Below the pieces are notes generated by a model. It saw only the letters and a list, made by a program, of their open reading frames with translations, did no database searches and had not been told where the DNA came from. A DNA stretch of 64,000 nucleotides from Raineyella sp044508675 (GTDB lineage Bacteria; Actinomycetota; Actinomycetes; Propionibacteriales; Propionibacteriaceae): contig JBIQHF010000017.1 of assembly GCA_044508675.1 (NCBI GenBank), positions 6,134 through 70,133 on the forward strand, read 5' to 3'. The first letter of the stretch is position 1, and the number at the start of each line of letters is the position of its first letter. A program made the position numbers and the translations under genes. Of this stretch, positions 53,306 through 62,597 are shown in pieces.

Positions 53306-55063
53306 TCAGCCGCGGACTTCCGCGAGGATCCGGTCGAGTGCCTCCGCGACCGGCACCTGCTCGGAGGTGCCCAGCGCCCGGTCACGCACCTCGACCACGC
53401 CGTCGGCCAGACCGCGTCCGACCACGACGGTGGTCGGCATCCCGAGCAGCTCGGCGTCGGCGAACTTCACCCCCGGCGAGGCCTTCCGGTCGTCGTACAG
53501 CACCGCGACGCCGGCCCGGTCCAGCTCGGCGGCCAGCCGGGCCGCGTACTCCCCGACCTCGGCACCCTTGCCGGTCGCGACCACCTGCACGTCGAACGGG
53601 GCCAGGGCCCGCGGCCAGCGCAGGCCCTTGTCGTCGCAGGTGGTCTCGGCCACCGCGGCGACCGCCCGCGACACACCGATCCCGTAGGAGCCCATCGTGA
53701 CGGTGACCTGCTTGCCGTTCTGGTCGAGCACCTTCAGGCCGAGCGCCTCGGCGTACTTGCGGCCCAACTGGAAGATGTGCCCCATCTCGATGCCCCGGGC
53801 CAGCTCCAGCGGCCCACTGCCATCCGGCGAGGGATCACCCACCCGGATCTCGGCGACGTCAACGACACCATCGGGGGTGAAGTCGCGACCACAGACCAGG
53901 TCGAACACGTGCTGCTGGTCGGTGTCGGCGCCGGTGATCCAGCGGGTGCCCTCGACCACGCGGGGGTCGACGAGGTACCTGATGCCCGAGGTGTTCTTCT
54001 CCCCCAGCACGCCCGGACCGATGTAGCCCTTGACCAGGCTGGGGTACTTCGCGAAGTCCTCGTCGGCGAAGGGCACCGCGATGGCCGGCTCGAGCAGCGC
54101 CTCCAGGCGCTTCTCGTCCACCTCGCGGTCGCCGGGCAGGCCGATCGCCAGCGGCTCCCGCGTCCCGTCGGGCTGCTCGACCATGAACACGACGTTCTTC
54201 AGCGTGTCGGAGCCGTCCCAGGACCGGTCGGCGCGGGGGTGTCGGTCGTTGGCGACCTGCAGCAGTGCCTCGATCGTGCTCGAGTCCGGGGTGTCCTCCA
54301 CGTGCGCGGCGGGCGCGTCGTCGTACGCCAGCGGCTCGGGTGCCCCGATCCGCACCGCTTCGACGTTCGCGGCGTAGCCGCCCGGGGACCGCACGAAGGT
54401 GTCCTCGCCGTTCTCGGCGACGGCCAGGAACTCCTCGGAGGCCGAGCCGCCCATCGCGCCGGACATCGCCCGCACGATCACGTAGTCCAGCCCGAGCCGG
54501 TCGAAGATCCGGATGTACGCCTCGCGGTGCCTGTCGTACGCGGCCTGGAGGCCGGCGTCGTCGATGTCGAAGGAGTAGGAGTCCTTCATCACGAACTCGC
54601 GGCCGCGCAGCAGTCCGGCGCGCGGGCGGGCCTCGTCGCGGTACTTGGTCTGGATCTGGAACAGCACCAGGGGCAGGTCCTTGTACGAGGAGTACAGGTC
54701 CTTCACCAGCAGGGTGAACATCTCCTCGTGGGTCGGGCCCAGGAGCATGTCGTTGCCCTTGCGGTCCTGGAGCCGGAACAGGTTGGGGCCGTACTCGACC
54801 CAGCGGTTCGTCGCCTCGTAGGGCTCGCGCGGCAGCAGCGCCGGGAAGTGGACCTCCTGGCCGCCGATCGCAGCCATCTCCTCGCGAACGATGTCCTCGA
54901 CCTTGTGCAGCACCCGCAGGCCCAGCGGCAGCCACGTGTAGATCCCTGGTGCCGCTCGACGGATGTAGCCCGCGCGGACCAGCCAGCGGTGGCTGGGGAC
55001 CTCGGCGTCAGCCGGGTCCTCGCGCAGGGTCCGAACGAACAACTCCGACATCTTCGTGATCAC
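53306..55063 (-). CDS. proS: Prolyl-tRNA synthetase
   Basis: A 585-residue class II synthetase of the bacterial type with an inserted editing domain (about 230-390). Motif 1 to motif 2 region includes GIYTWLPLGLRVL and QTKYRDEARPRAGLLRGREFVMKDSYSF; motif 3 and anticodon region include GSYGIGVSRAVAAVAE. GTG 55063 has GGGAG six bases upstream; an ATG four codons later is also possible. Downstream of ispG, the acetyltransferase and capA in this strand. Confidence 0.95.
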   Translation of the reverse strand: MITKMSELFVRTLREDPADAEVPSHRWLVRAGYIRRAAPGIYTWLPLGLRVLHKVEDIVREEMAAIGGQEVHFPALLPREPYEATNRWVEYGPNLFRLQDRKGNDMLLGPTHEEMFTLLVKDLYSSYKDLPLVLFQIQTKYRDEARPRAGLLRGREFVMKDSYSFDIDDAGLQAAYDRHREAYIRIFDRLGLDYVIVRAMSGAMGGSASEEFLAVAENGEDTFVRSPGGYAANVEAVRIGAPEPLAYDDAPAAHVEDTPDSSTIEALLQVANDRHPRADRSWDGSDTLKNVVFMVEQPDGTREPLAIGLPGDREVDEKRLEALLEPAIAVPFADEDFAKYPSLVKGYIGPGVLGEKNTSGIRYLVDPRVVEGTRWITGADTDQQHVFDLVCGRDFTPDGVVDVAEIRVGDPSPDGSGPLELARGIEMGHIFQLGRKYAEALGLKVLDQNGKQVTVTMGSYGIGVSRAVAAVAETTCDDKGLRWPRALAPFDVQVVATGKGAEVGEYAARLAAELDRAGVAVLYDDRKASPGVKFADAELLGMPTTVVVGRGLADGVVEVRDRALGTSEQVPVAEALDRILAEVRG

Positions 55064-55193
55064 AAGGCGCTCCCAGAGGTCGTGGCGAGGGTGACTCTAC
55101 ATCCTGCCAGACAGCGGCCCGTGCCCTGACCGCGCCGGCAGCACCCCGGACCCGCTGGCGGGAGATCCCAACGGCGCGACGCTCCGGCGCCGG

Positions 55194-55218
55194 CGGCCCG
55201 AACCGTCCCACCGGGCCG
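55194..55218 (-). terminator. Hairpin after the capA-like gene
   Basis: Arms 55194-55200 and 55212-55218 pair over 7 bp with an 11-base loop, directly after the stop. Confidence 0.45.
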
Positions 55219-55220
55219 GG

Positions 55221-56402
55221 TCAGCCGACAGTGACCCCGCCGACGCCCAGGGAGCCGACGGCCGCCATGGTCCGGTCGCGGGCCGTCTCCAGCCGGCCGC
55301 GGTCCACCCCGGACGGCATCTCGGCCGACCCGTCGAGTGCCGCGGTGACGTGCACCAGCCGGACCGGCGACCCGGGGGCCCAGCGGGTCACCAGGGTGGG
55401 GATCGCCTCCGCCTCGGTCACCTCGAACCGGCCGGGCTCGACCTCCTCGAAGGTGAAGCGAGAGGTGATGCCCTCGAACGTCTCGGGCTGGCTGGGCATC
55501 TGCTGGGCGATCTGGTTTCCCAGGCCGTACACCACCCACGTGTCGCCGATCCGGGTCCAGGGTTGCACGGTGTGCGCGTGGTGCCCGTAGACCAGGTCGA
55601 TCTCGCCGGACTCGGCCAGGACGGTGGCGTTCGCCACCTGGGCCTCGGTCGGTGGGGTGGTGTATTCGGCGCCGTCGTGCAGCGCAGCGAGGATGACCTC
55701 GGCACCGGCCGCCCGGGCCTGCTTGGCCTTGGCGATCATCGCGTCGGTGTCGATCTGGTCGACCGCCCACGGCTGGTCGGCAGGCAACTGGTAGCCGTTG
55801 AGACCGTACGCCGCGGCGATCACCGCCACCCGGACCCCGTCCTCGGTGGTGTGGATCGCCGGGGTCCTGGCGGCCTCCTCGGTGACGTACGCGCCGGTGG
55901 TCAGGATCCCCGCCTCGCTGAAGGCGTCGACCGTCGCGGCAATGCCGGCGGTGCCCTGATCGAGGCTGTGGTTGCTCGCGATGGTGCAGACGTCGTAGCC
56001 GGCCGCGGCAGCACCGGCGGCGACCTGCGGCGGAGCCGCGAAGGACGGGTAGTTGTGGTAGGGGCCACCTGCCCGGGCGAGCGGGACCTCCTCGTTGCAG
56101 ATCGCCAGGTCGGCCCCGCCGATCACCTCGGCCATGGATCCGAACATCGGCCCGAAGTCGTAGTCGTCGGCGCCGGTCATCCCCGCCTGGCGGGCGTCGG
56201 CCTGGGCCGACATCCAGGTGGTGTTGTGCCACAGCAGGTCGCCGCCCATCACCACGCTCAGCGTCCGCGGCGGCGCAGTGGTCTCCGGTGAGGGGGTGGG
56301 GGTCGATGTCGGCGCACCCTGCCCCGGGGCACAGCCCGCGGTCAGACCTACTGCCAGCACTGCGCCCACGATCGCCGCCGCCAGGCGATTCCTCGGATTC
56401 AC
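55221..56402 (-). CDS. CapA family lipoprotein (metallophosphatase-like)
   Basis: A 393-residue protein of the PgsA/CapA family. The signal peptide ends with a lipobox cysteine (LAVGLTAGC, near residue 24), then a Thr/Pro-rich linker. The domain shows GGDLLWHNT, CNEEVPL, ASNHSLDQG, ALHDGAEY and YGHHAHTVQPW, matching the metal-site blocks of the fold. CapA is required for poly-gamma-glutamate capsules in Bacillus, but no other capsule genes are present. GTG 56402 has GGGAGGAC upstream. Confidence 0.85.
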   Translation of the reverse strand: MNPRNRLAAAIVGAVLAVGLTAGCAPGQGAPTSTPTPSPETTAPPRTLSVVMGGDLLWHNTTWMSAQADARQAGMTGADDYDFGPMFGSMAEVIGGADLAICNEEVPLARAGGPYHNYPSFAAPPQVAAGAAAAGYDVCTIASNHSLDQGTAGIAATVDAFSEAGILTTGAYVTEEAARTPAIHTTEDGVRVAVIAAAYGLNGYQLPADQPWAVDQIDTDAMIAKAKQARAAGAEVILAALHDGAEYTTPPTEAQVANATVLAESGEIDLVYGHHAHTVQPWTRIGDTWVVYGLGNQIAQQMPSQPETFEGITSRFTFEEVEPGRFEVTEAEAIPTLVTRWAPGSPVRLVHVTAALDGSAEMPSGVDRGRLETARDRTMAAVGSLGVGGVTVG

Positions 56403-56444
56403 GACTGTCCTCCCCCGGAGCCCGGCGGACCCCACGCTGGGAGG

Positions 56445-57311
56445 CTAGTACAGGATGGTGGCGAAATCACCCACGTGGCGCATCCCGACCCGGTGGTACG
56501 TGGCCAGCGCCGGGGCGTTGAAGTCGTTGACGTAGAGGGTGACGATCGGCCAGCGCTGGCGGGCCTGGCGGATCACCTCGGCCATCGCGGGAACGGCGAT
56601 CCCCCGGCCCCGGTGGGCCGGGTCGACCCACACCCCCTGGATCTGGCACATCTGGGCCGTCGCCGACCCGATGTCGGCCTTGAACAGCACCGTGCCCTTG
56701 TCGAAGATCGCGTAGGAGCGCCCCTGCTGGATCAGCGAGCGGATGTAGACCCGGTAGGACGCGTCCGAGCCATGGATGGCCGGGGACTGGCCGACCTCCT
56801 CGGTGTACATCGCCACCGCCGCGTCGGCGTACGCGTCCCACTGACGCAGCGTGACCCGCTGGACGCGCGGGTCGGCGGGAACGGGCGGATCGTCGTCGAT
56901 CAGCATCACCGGCTGGCGGGCCCGGACCTCCCGCGAGTCGGCCCACGGGCCTCCCCAGCGGCGGACCAGCTCGGAGTAGAGGCCCAGCGCTGCCTCGGCC
57001 GGCCCGATGATCGAGGAGGCGAACCGCTGGTACCCCGCGAAGGCAGCGAAGGCGGAGCAGGCGCGCCCATCGGCGTTGATCGGCACCATGTTGGAGCCGG
57101 CGTGCAGCATCGCCAGCAGCCGGCCGTTCTCCTCATAGCCCCAGACCGGGCAGCCGAGGGTGACCCGGTCCAGACCGCCGGTGCGGATCCGTGAACTGAC
57201 GTACAGGTTGTCGACCGGGGCCCGCGCCAGCAGTTCCAGGGCACGTGGCAGGTCCTCGGCACCCAGCGTACGGACGCCGAAGCCGGTCGAGGATCGCGGG
57301 GGGGCCGACAT
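56445..57311 (-). CDS. DUF4081-containing GNAT acetyltransferase
   Basis: A 288-residue protein with an N-terminal DUF4081 domain (about 15-135) and a C-terminal GNAT domain with VWVDPAHRGRGIAVPAMAEVIRQA (acetyl-CoA loop RGRG) and LYVNDFNAPALATYHRVGM. An actinobacterial family commonly located next to ispG; substrate unknown. GGAAG precedes the ATG. It begins 16 bases after the ispG stop. Confidence 0.87.
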   Translation of the reverse strand: MSAPPRSSTGFGVRTLGAEDLPRALELLARAPVDNLYVSSRIRTGGLDRVTLGCPVWGYEENGRLLAMLHAGSNMVPINADGRACSAFAAFAGYQRFASSIIGPAEAALGLYSELVRRWGGPWADSREVRARQPVMLIDDDPPVPADPRVQRVTLRQWDAYADAAVAMYTEEVGQSPAIHGSDASYRVYIRSLIQQGRSYAIFDKGTVLFKADIGSATAQMCQIQGVWVDPAHRGRGIAVPAMAEVIRQARQRWPIVTLYVNDFNAPALATYHRVGMRHVGDFATILY

Positions 57312-57327
57312 GGTGGATCGCTTCCTG

Positions 57328-58485
57328 TCAGCCGACGCTGACGACAGGGGCGCCGGACGTCGCCGGATCGGCGTCGCCGGTGGACTCGGCGAGGCGGTTG
57401 GCCTCCTCGATCAGGGTCTCGACGATCTGGTCCTCGCGGACGGTCTTGATCACCTTGCCGTGCACGAAGATCTGGCCCTTGCCGTTGCCGGAGGCGACGC
57501 CGAGGTCGGCCTCACGGGCCTCCCCCGGCCCGTTGACCACGCAGCCCATCACGGCAACGCGCAACGGGACGGTCATGCCCTCCAGGCCCTTGGTGACCTC
57601 GTCGGCGAGCTTGTAGACGTCCACCTGGGCACGACCACAGGACGGGCAGGAGACGATCTCGAGGTGGCGCGGCCGCAGGTTCAGCGACTCGAGGATCTTG
57701 ATGCCGACCTTGACCTCCTCGACCGGCGGGGCGGACAGCGACACCCGGATGGTGTCGCCGATGCCCTGGGACAGCAGTGCCCCGAACGCCACGGCGGACT
57801 TGATCGTGCCCTGGAAGGCCGGGCCCGCCTCGGTGACCCCCAGGTGCAGCGGGTAGTCACAGGCCTCGGCGAGGAGCTGGTAGGCACGGATCATCACGAC
57901 CGGGTCATGGTGCTTGACCGAGATGGCGAAGTCATGGAATCCGACGTCCTCGAACAGCCGGGCCTCCTGCATCGCCGAGGCGACCAGCGCCTCCGGGGTG
58001 GCGGCGCCGTACTTCTGCATGATGCGCTTGTCCAGTGAGCCGGCGTTGATCCCGATCCGCAGCGGCACCGCGGCATCGGAGGCGGCCTTGGCGATCTCGG
58101 CGATCTTGTCGTCGAACTGCTTGATGTTGCCCGGGTTGACCCGGACCGCGGCACAGCCGGCCTCGATGGCCTGGAACACGTAGCGCGGCTGGAAGTGGAT
58201 GTCGGCGACCACCGGGATCTTCGACTTCTTGGCGATGATGTGCAGCGCGTCCGCATCGTCCTGGCTGGGGACGGCGACGCGCACGATGTCACAGCCGGCG
58301 GCGGTGAGCTCGGCGATCTGCTGCAGGGTGCCGTTGATGTCGGTGGTCTTCGTGGTCGTCATGGACTGCACGGAGACCGGTGCGTCACCGCCGACCTCCA
58401 CCGTGCCGACTCGCAGCTTGCGCGTGACGTGGCGCGGTGCGAGCTGGACCGGAGCGGGGGCGGGCATGCCGAGACTTGTTGCCAT
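57328..58485 (-). CDS. ispG: 4-hydroxy-3-methylbut-2-enyl diphosphate synthase
   Basis: A 385-residue [4Fe-4S] enzyme of the MEP isoprenoid pathway. The TIM-barrel half starts PVSVQSMTTTKTTDINGTLQQ; the iron-sulfur half carries CPSCGRAQVD and CVVNGPGEA. ATG 58485 is used; the frame opens 15 codons earlier but that part has no homology. Together with dxr it is part of the MEP cluster, here separated from rseP-dxr by the nuclease gene. Confidence 0.96.
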   Translation of the reverse strand: MATSLGMPAPAPVQLAPRHVTRKLRVGTVEVGGDAPVSVQSMTTTKTTDINGTLQQIAELTAAGCDIVRVAVPSQDDADALHIIAKKSKIPVVADIHFQPRYVFQAIEAGCAAVRVNPGNIKQFDDKIAEIAKAASDAAVPLRIGINAGSLDKRIMQKYGAATPEALVASAMQEARLFEDVGFHDFAISVKHHDPVVMIRAYQLLAEACDYPLHLGVTEAGPAFQGTIKSAVAFGALLSQGIGDTIRVSLSAPPVEEVKVGIKILESLNLRPRHLEIVSCPSCGRAQVDVYKLADEVTKGLEGMTVPLRVAVMGCVVNGPGEAREADLGVASGNGKGQIFVHGKVIKTVREDQIVETLIEEANRLAESTGDADPATSGAPVVSVG

Positions 58486-58557
58486 GCATACAGAGTAGGA
58501 CAAGCACAAGGACGTCGGACACGAGGACATGGCCCAAGGCGAGGACGCGGCCGGACG

Positions 58558-58599
58558 GGACGGGGCCGGACGGGAACCTGGTCCTCTCCGGCCCCGTTC
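58558..58599 (-). terminator. Terminator hairpin after the nuclease gene
   Basis: Arms 58558-58569 and 58588-58599 pair over 12 bp (one G-U), 19 bases after the stop. It separates the nuclease from ispG, which therefore needs its own promoter. Confidence 0.6.
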
Positions 58600-58617
58600 C
58601 GGGGGATCGATCGGTGG

Positions 58618-61065
58618 TCAGGCCTTCGGGCGCCCGCCGGTCGTGTTCTTGCCGCCCTTGACCTCCAGACCCACCACGATCGGGTCATGGTCGGACGAGG
58701 CGTACGCCTCCGCGGTGTGGAAGTCGGTCACGTTGTAGTTGCGGCGCGAGTACTGCATCGCTATCGACTCGTCGCCGTTGATGTCCCAGACGCCGGCACC
58801 ACTGACCATCTGCTCGGCCTTCTCGTTGGCGAAGACATGGTCGAGGGAGCCGAGCCTGCCGCCGAACTGGTAGGTCGCCGAGCCCGGCTCGTACGCCTTG
58901 GCGAGGTTGGTGTAGCCGGCGGCCTCGATGATCTGGACCGGGGTCTCCTTCGAGTAGGCGTTGAAGTCACCCACCAGCAGCACGGCCTTGCCCCCGAAGG
59001 CGTCGTCGACCCAGTCGGTCAGCGCCCGGGCCTGGGCCTCGCGCGAGGGGTTGGAGAGGCCCTGGCCGGTGCCGTCGTCCGCTCCGGAGCCCTTCGACTT
59101 GAAGTGGTTCGCCACCACGACGAAGGGGGAGCCGGCCGTGCGCAGCTTGAACTTCTGGGCCAGCGGCTGGCGGGCGTTCGCGAACGCCGGGTCGATCAGG
59201 GTCTCGGAGGGCCCCAGCAGCTGCACCCGGTCGGGGTTGTAGATGAACGCCGTACGGATGACGTCCTCGTTGGGTGCCACCACCCGCGGGGACGGGGCGT
59301 AGGCCCAGGTGCCCCCGGCGGCGTTCAGCGCGTCGACGAGCGCGGACAGCGCCCGGTCACGATCCTGGCCGGGCAGGTGGGAGAGCGCCGAGGAGGTCTC
59401 GATCTCCTCCAGCGAGACAATATCGGCACCGAGTCCGTTGATCGCCGTGACGATCTTCTCCTGCTGGTCCCGGAAGGCCTGGTCCGACCAGGCGCCACGC
59501 ACGGCGCAGGAGTTCGTCGCCACCGGGTTGCCCTCGCGATCGGCGTAGTAGCGGCAGTTCTCCTCGTCCCTGCCAAGATCGGTGAAGTAGTTGAGCACGT
59601 TGAAGGTCGCGACCCTCACGTCGCCGCCCACGGCGGGCGGGGTGGCCTCACGGTCGTTCTCGGTCGCCAGCGGATCGTCGGGGTCGGTCGATCCGACCAC
59701 CTGTCCGGTGGGCTGGAAGTTCCACTGGAACCGGTGGTCGAGGATGACCGGGCGGGCGAACGTCACCTGGGACCCGGTGCGCATCGGCTCGTCCTGCGCC
59801 AGGTATGGCAGCGCCGAGCCCTTCGCCTGGCCGTTCTTCAGGTAGTCCCAGCTGGATCCGTCATCGAGGGTGATGGAGCGCGTGGCGTTCTCGGCCTCGT
59901 ACGCTGCGGCCCGGTCCGGGGTGACAACCTCGGTGGCGGTGTACAGCGGCTCCTCGCCGGGGGTGAGTCCCAGCTGCCCGTACTGGTTGAGCTGGTAGTT
60001 GTTGGTGATGGTGTAGGTGTCCTGGGGCTGCACCAGCATGCCCTCGTACGGTTCCTTGTCGGCATCAGTGGCGGGCAGCGACGCCAGCGGCGTGGCGGTC
60101 ACCGGATCACAGCCCTCGACCTGCGTCACGAAGCCGCCGACGAGCTCGGTCAGACCGCTGAACTCCTTGACCTCGGAGTCCTTCACGACCACGCAGTCGC
60201 CGACCGCGAGGTTCTGGCTCGCCCAGTCCGAGAACAGGAAGATGCCGTCGGAGGCGTCGCCCGCGGACTTCGTCGTACCGCCGGTCCCCGGGGTCTGCAG
60301 GTAGACACCCCGGAAGCCGCCGGTCGGGTAGGCGGCGGTGACCACACCGGTGGTGGTCACCGTCTGTCCGGTGATCGACGAGGCCGCGCCGGTGCCCTGG
60401 ATGGTGGCGATCGACGTGGTCCCGGGGCCAGGAGCCGGCTGCGTGTCGTCGCCGGTGGAGCCGCTGCCCTGGGGATCCGGCGAGCCCTTGAGGAAGTCGG
60501 CCGAGTTGTCATCGGTGTCGACGTGGCCGGTCGTGTCCTTCTTGCGCTGGGCGGAGGAGGTGTTGTCCAGGCGCGGGGCCGGTGAGGTCTCGTACTTGGC
60601 CGTGCTGCCGTATCCGACAAGGTCGACGATGCCGTCGCTGTCGGACAGCTCGATGCTGCCGGCGCTGGCCGACATGGCGGCGGCACACTCGAGGTCGACA
60701 CCGGGCAGGCCGGTCATGCCGTTGGAGCCCTTGGCCTGCTGGATCAGGAAGTGCTTCCCGGACTCGAGGGTGACGTTCGGAAGGGTGCACGTGTTGGAGG
60801 CCGGGCCGGTGTTGCCGGCGCTCGAGTAGTACTGCACCGTGTACCCCGCCAACGGCACCGGCCGCTCGGTGGGGTTGTAGAGCTCGACGAAGTCATGGGT
60901 GTACGTGGCAGTGGAGTTGCCACCACCGCCGTAGACCTCGGAGATGACCAGGTGGTCGGGAGTGGCAGCGGAGGCGGGGGACGTGACCAGCGGCGCGATC
61001 AGCAATGCGCTGCCGAGCACTGTCGCGACCCGCGTCGCAGTGCGAGTCGCAGGACGAGTGGACAT
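58618..61065 (-). CDS. Secreted ExeM/NucH-type nuclease with lamin-tail domain
   Basis: An 815-residue extracellular endonuclease. A signal peptide (cleavage near ASA-ATPDH) is followed by a lamin-tail domain (about 35-160), an OB-like middle part (about 225-400) and an endonuclease/exonuclease/phosphatase (EEP) catalytic domain (about 480-805). EEP motifs are FNVLNYF, VSLEEIE, VANHFKSKGSG, VGDFNAY, LDHVF and SDHDPIVVGL. Such enzymes degrade extracellular DNA for phosphate, nutrients or biofilm control. AAGGAG precedes ATG 61065. No sortase or cell-wall anchor is seen. It interrupts the usual rseP-ispG adjacency. Confidence 0.9.
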   Translation of the reverse strand: MSTRPATRTATRVATVLGSALLIAPLVTSPASAATPDHLVISEVYGGGGNSTATYTHDFVELYNPTERPVPLAGYTVQYYSSAGNTGPASNTCTLPNVTLESGKHFLIQQAKGSNGMTGLPGVDLECAAAMSASAGSIELSDSDGIVDLVGYGSTAKYETSPAPRLDNTSSAQRKKDTTGHVDTDDNSADFLKGSPDPQGSGSTGDDTQPAPGPGTTSIATIQGTGAASSITGQTVTTTGVVTAAYPTGGFRGVYLQTPGTGGTTKSAGDASDGIFLFSDWASQNLAVGDCVVVKDSEVKEFSGLTELVGGFVTQVEGCDPVTATPLASLPATDADKEPYEGMLVQPQDTYTITNNYQLNQYGQLGLTPGEEPLYTATEVVTPDRAAAYEAENATRSITLDDGSSWDYLKNGQAKGSALPYLAQDEPMRTGSQVTFARPVILDHRFQWNFQPTGQVVGSTDPDDPLATENDREATPPAVGGDVRVATFNVLNYFTDLGRDEENCRYYADREGNPVATNSCAVRGAWSDQAFRDQQEKIVTAINGLGADIVSLEEIETSSALSHLPGQDRDRALSALVDALNAAGGTWAYAPSPRVVAPNEDVIRTAFIYNPDRVQLLGPSETLIDPAFANARQPLAQKFKLRTAGSPFVVVANHFKSKGSGADDGTGQGLSNPSREAQARALTDWVDDAFGGKAVLLVGDFNAYSKETPVQIIEAAGYTNLAKAYEPGSATYQFGGRLGSLDHVFANEKAEQMVSGAGVWDINGDESIAMQYSRRNYNVTDFHTAEAYASSDHDPIVVGLEVKGGKNTTGGRPKA

Positions 61066-61237
61066 GGATCTCCTTGGGAGGGCGAACCGGACGGCGGTCA
61101 CGCTAGCGACGGACCGCGCCCGGACCGGGTCCCCGGATGGCCTCGGCAGGAGATTTCACGAAGGATTCGGCCGGCCGTTGCTCGCCGTCCCCGTGGGCGT
61201 CACCCATCGGGTCGGGCGGGCCTGCCGCACCCGATCC

Positions 61238-62536
61238 TCAGAACAGCCGGATCGGGTCGATCAGGTCGGCGATGATCAGCACCCCGCCGGCCACGACGAC
61301 CAGCATGGTCACCGCCCACGAGATCGGTAGCAGCTTGGCCGTGTCGAACGGGGCCGGCGGGGCGCGGTGCCGTAGCCGGGCCACCAGCCGGCGGATGCCG
61401 TCCCAGGCCGCCCCGGCGATGTGGCCGCCGTCCAGTGGCGGCAGCGGGATGACGTTGAACAACGCGACGAACAGGTTGACCGAGCCGAGCAACTGGGCGA
61501 CCACGGCCACCTTGTTCCCGGAGGTCAGCAGGTCCGTGGTGACGACCTCGCCGGCGACCCGGGAGGCCCCCACGACGCTGACCGGCCCGTAGACGTCGCG
61601 CGGCTGTCCGGTGACCAGGTCGCTCGCGACCCGCCACACCTTGACCGGGAAGCGGGCCAACGCGTACGCCGACTGCTCGGTCATCGTCCACATGTCCTGG
61701 GCGACGACGACCGGGCCGCCTCGCTGCACCTCGGACTCGGGCGAGACGCCCAGGAAACCGGCCTCCACATTGCGTCCCGGGTCGATCCGACTCGGCACGC
61801 CGGTGGTCACGGTGGGCACCGTCGGCAGGGTGACCTGCTGGCCGTCGCGGCGGACGACCAGCGTGGCCGGCTGGGACAGGTTGTCGCGGATCGCGGCCGA
61901 CAGTTGGTCCCAGTCCGCCATCGGCTGCCCGTTGAACGACACCACCTCATCCCCGGGCTGCACGCCCATCCGGTACGCGGGCGTCTTCGGGTCCTGCGGG
62001 GTGCAGGTCTGCTCGGCCCGGTCGACCGGGATGACGCATTCGGAGACGTTGGCGACGGCCAGTGTCGGCCGGGAGACCCCGGCGATCCCGGTCACGCCCA
62101 GGAACAGCAGGAAGGCCAGTAGCAGGTTCATCAGCACGCCGCCGGACATGATGATCAGCCGCTGCCACACCGGCTTCTGGAAGAGCAGCCTCCCGTCGTC
62201 CTCGGGGGTGATCTCCTCCCACTCGTAGGCGCGGGCGTCCTCGGCGATCTGCTGCAGCGCATTGCTGCCGCTGGCCCGGACCTTGGTGTCCCCCGCGGCC
62301 GGGGGGTACATCCCGACCAGTCGTACGTAGCCGCCGAGCGGGATGGCCTTGAGTCCGTAGTCGGTCGAGCCGATCCGGCGCTTCCACAGGGTCTTGCCGA
62401 AGCCGATGAAGTACTCGGTGACCTTGACGTCGAAGAGCTTGGCGGGGATGAGGTGTCCGACCTCGTGCAGCGCGATCGACACCATGATCAGGGCGAAGAA
62501 GACGATCGCGCCCAGTAGGTACCACACGGTGTCCAT
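61238..62536 (-). CDS. rseP: Site-2 protease RseP (M50 family)
   Basis: A 432-residue intramembrane zinc protease that cleaves anti-sigma factors and other membrane proteins. HEVGH lies in the first helix (H24 to H28), a PDZ domain covers about 180-280 (GVQPGDEVVSFNGQ), and the second metal ligand segment is PPLDGGHIAG. GAGAGGA precedes the ATG. It follows dxr in the usual order. Its target here is not known. Confidence 0.93.
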   Translation of the reverse strand: MDTVWYLLGAIVFFALIMVSIALHEVGHLIPAKLFDVKVTEYFIGFGKTLWKRRIGSTDYGLKAIPLGGYVRLVGMYPPAAGDTKVRASGSNALQQIAEDARAYEWEEITPEDDGRLLFQKPVWQRLIIMSGGVLMNLLLAFLLFLGVTGIAGVSRPTLAVANVSECVIPVDRAEQTCTPQDPKTPAYRMGVQPGDEVVSFNGQPMADWDQLSAAIRDNLSQPATLVVRRDGQQVTLPTVPTVTTGVPSRIDPGRNVEAGFLGVSPESEVQRGGPVVVAQDMWTMTEQSAYALARFPVKVWRVASDLVTGQPRDVYGPVSVVGASRVAGEVVTTDLLTSGNKVAVVAQLLGSVNLFVALFNVIPLPPLDGGHIAGAAWDGIRRLVARLRHRAPPAPFDTAKLLPISWAVTMLVVVAGGVLIIADLIDPIRLF

Positions 62537-62597
62537 CAGAATCCTCTCGTCACTGCTCGCCCGTCACTGGCGGGGCACTGGTCGTACGACCCGGACT

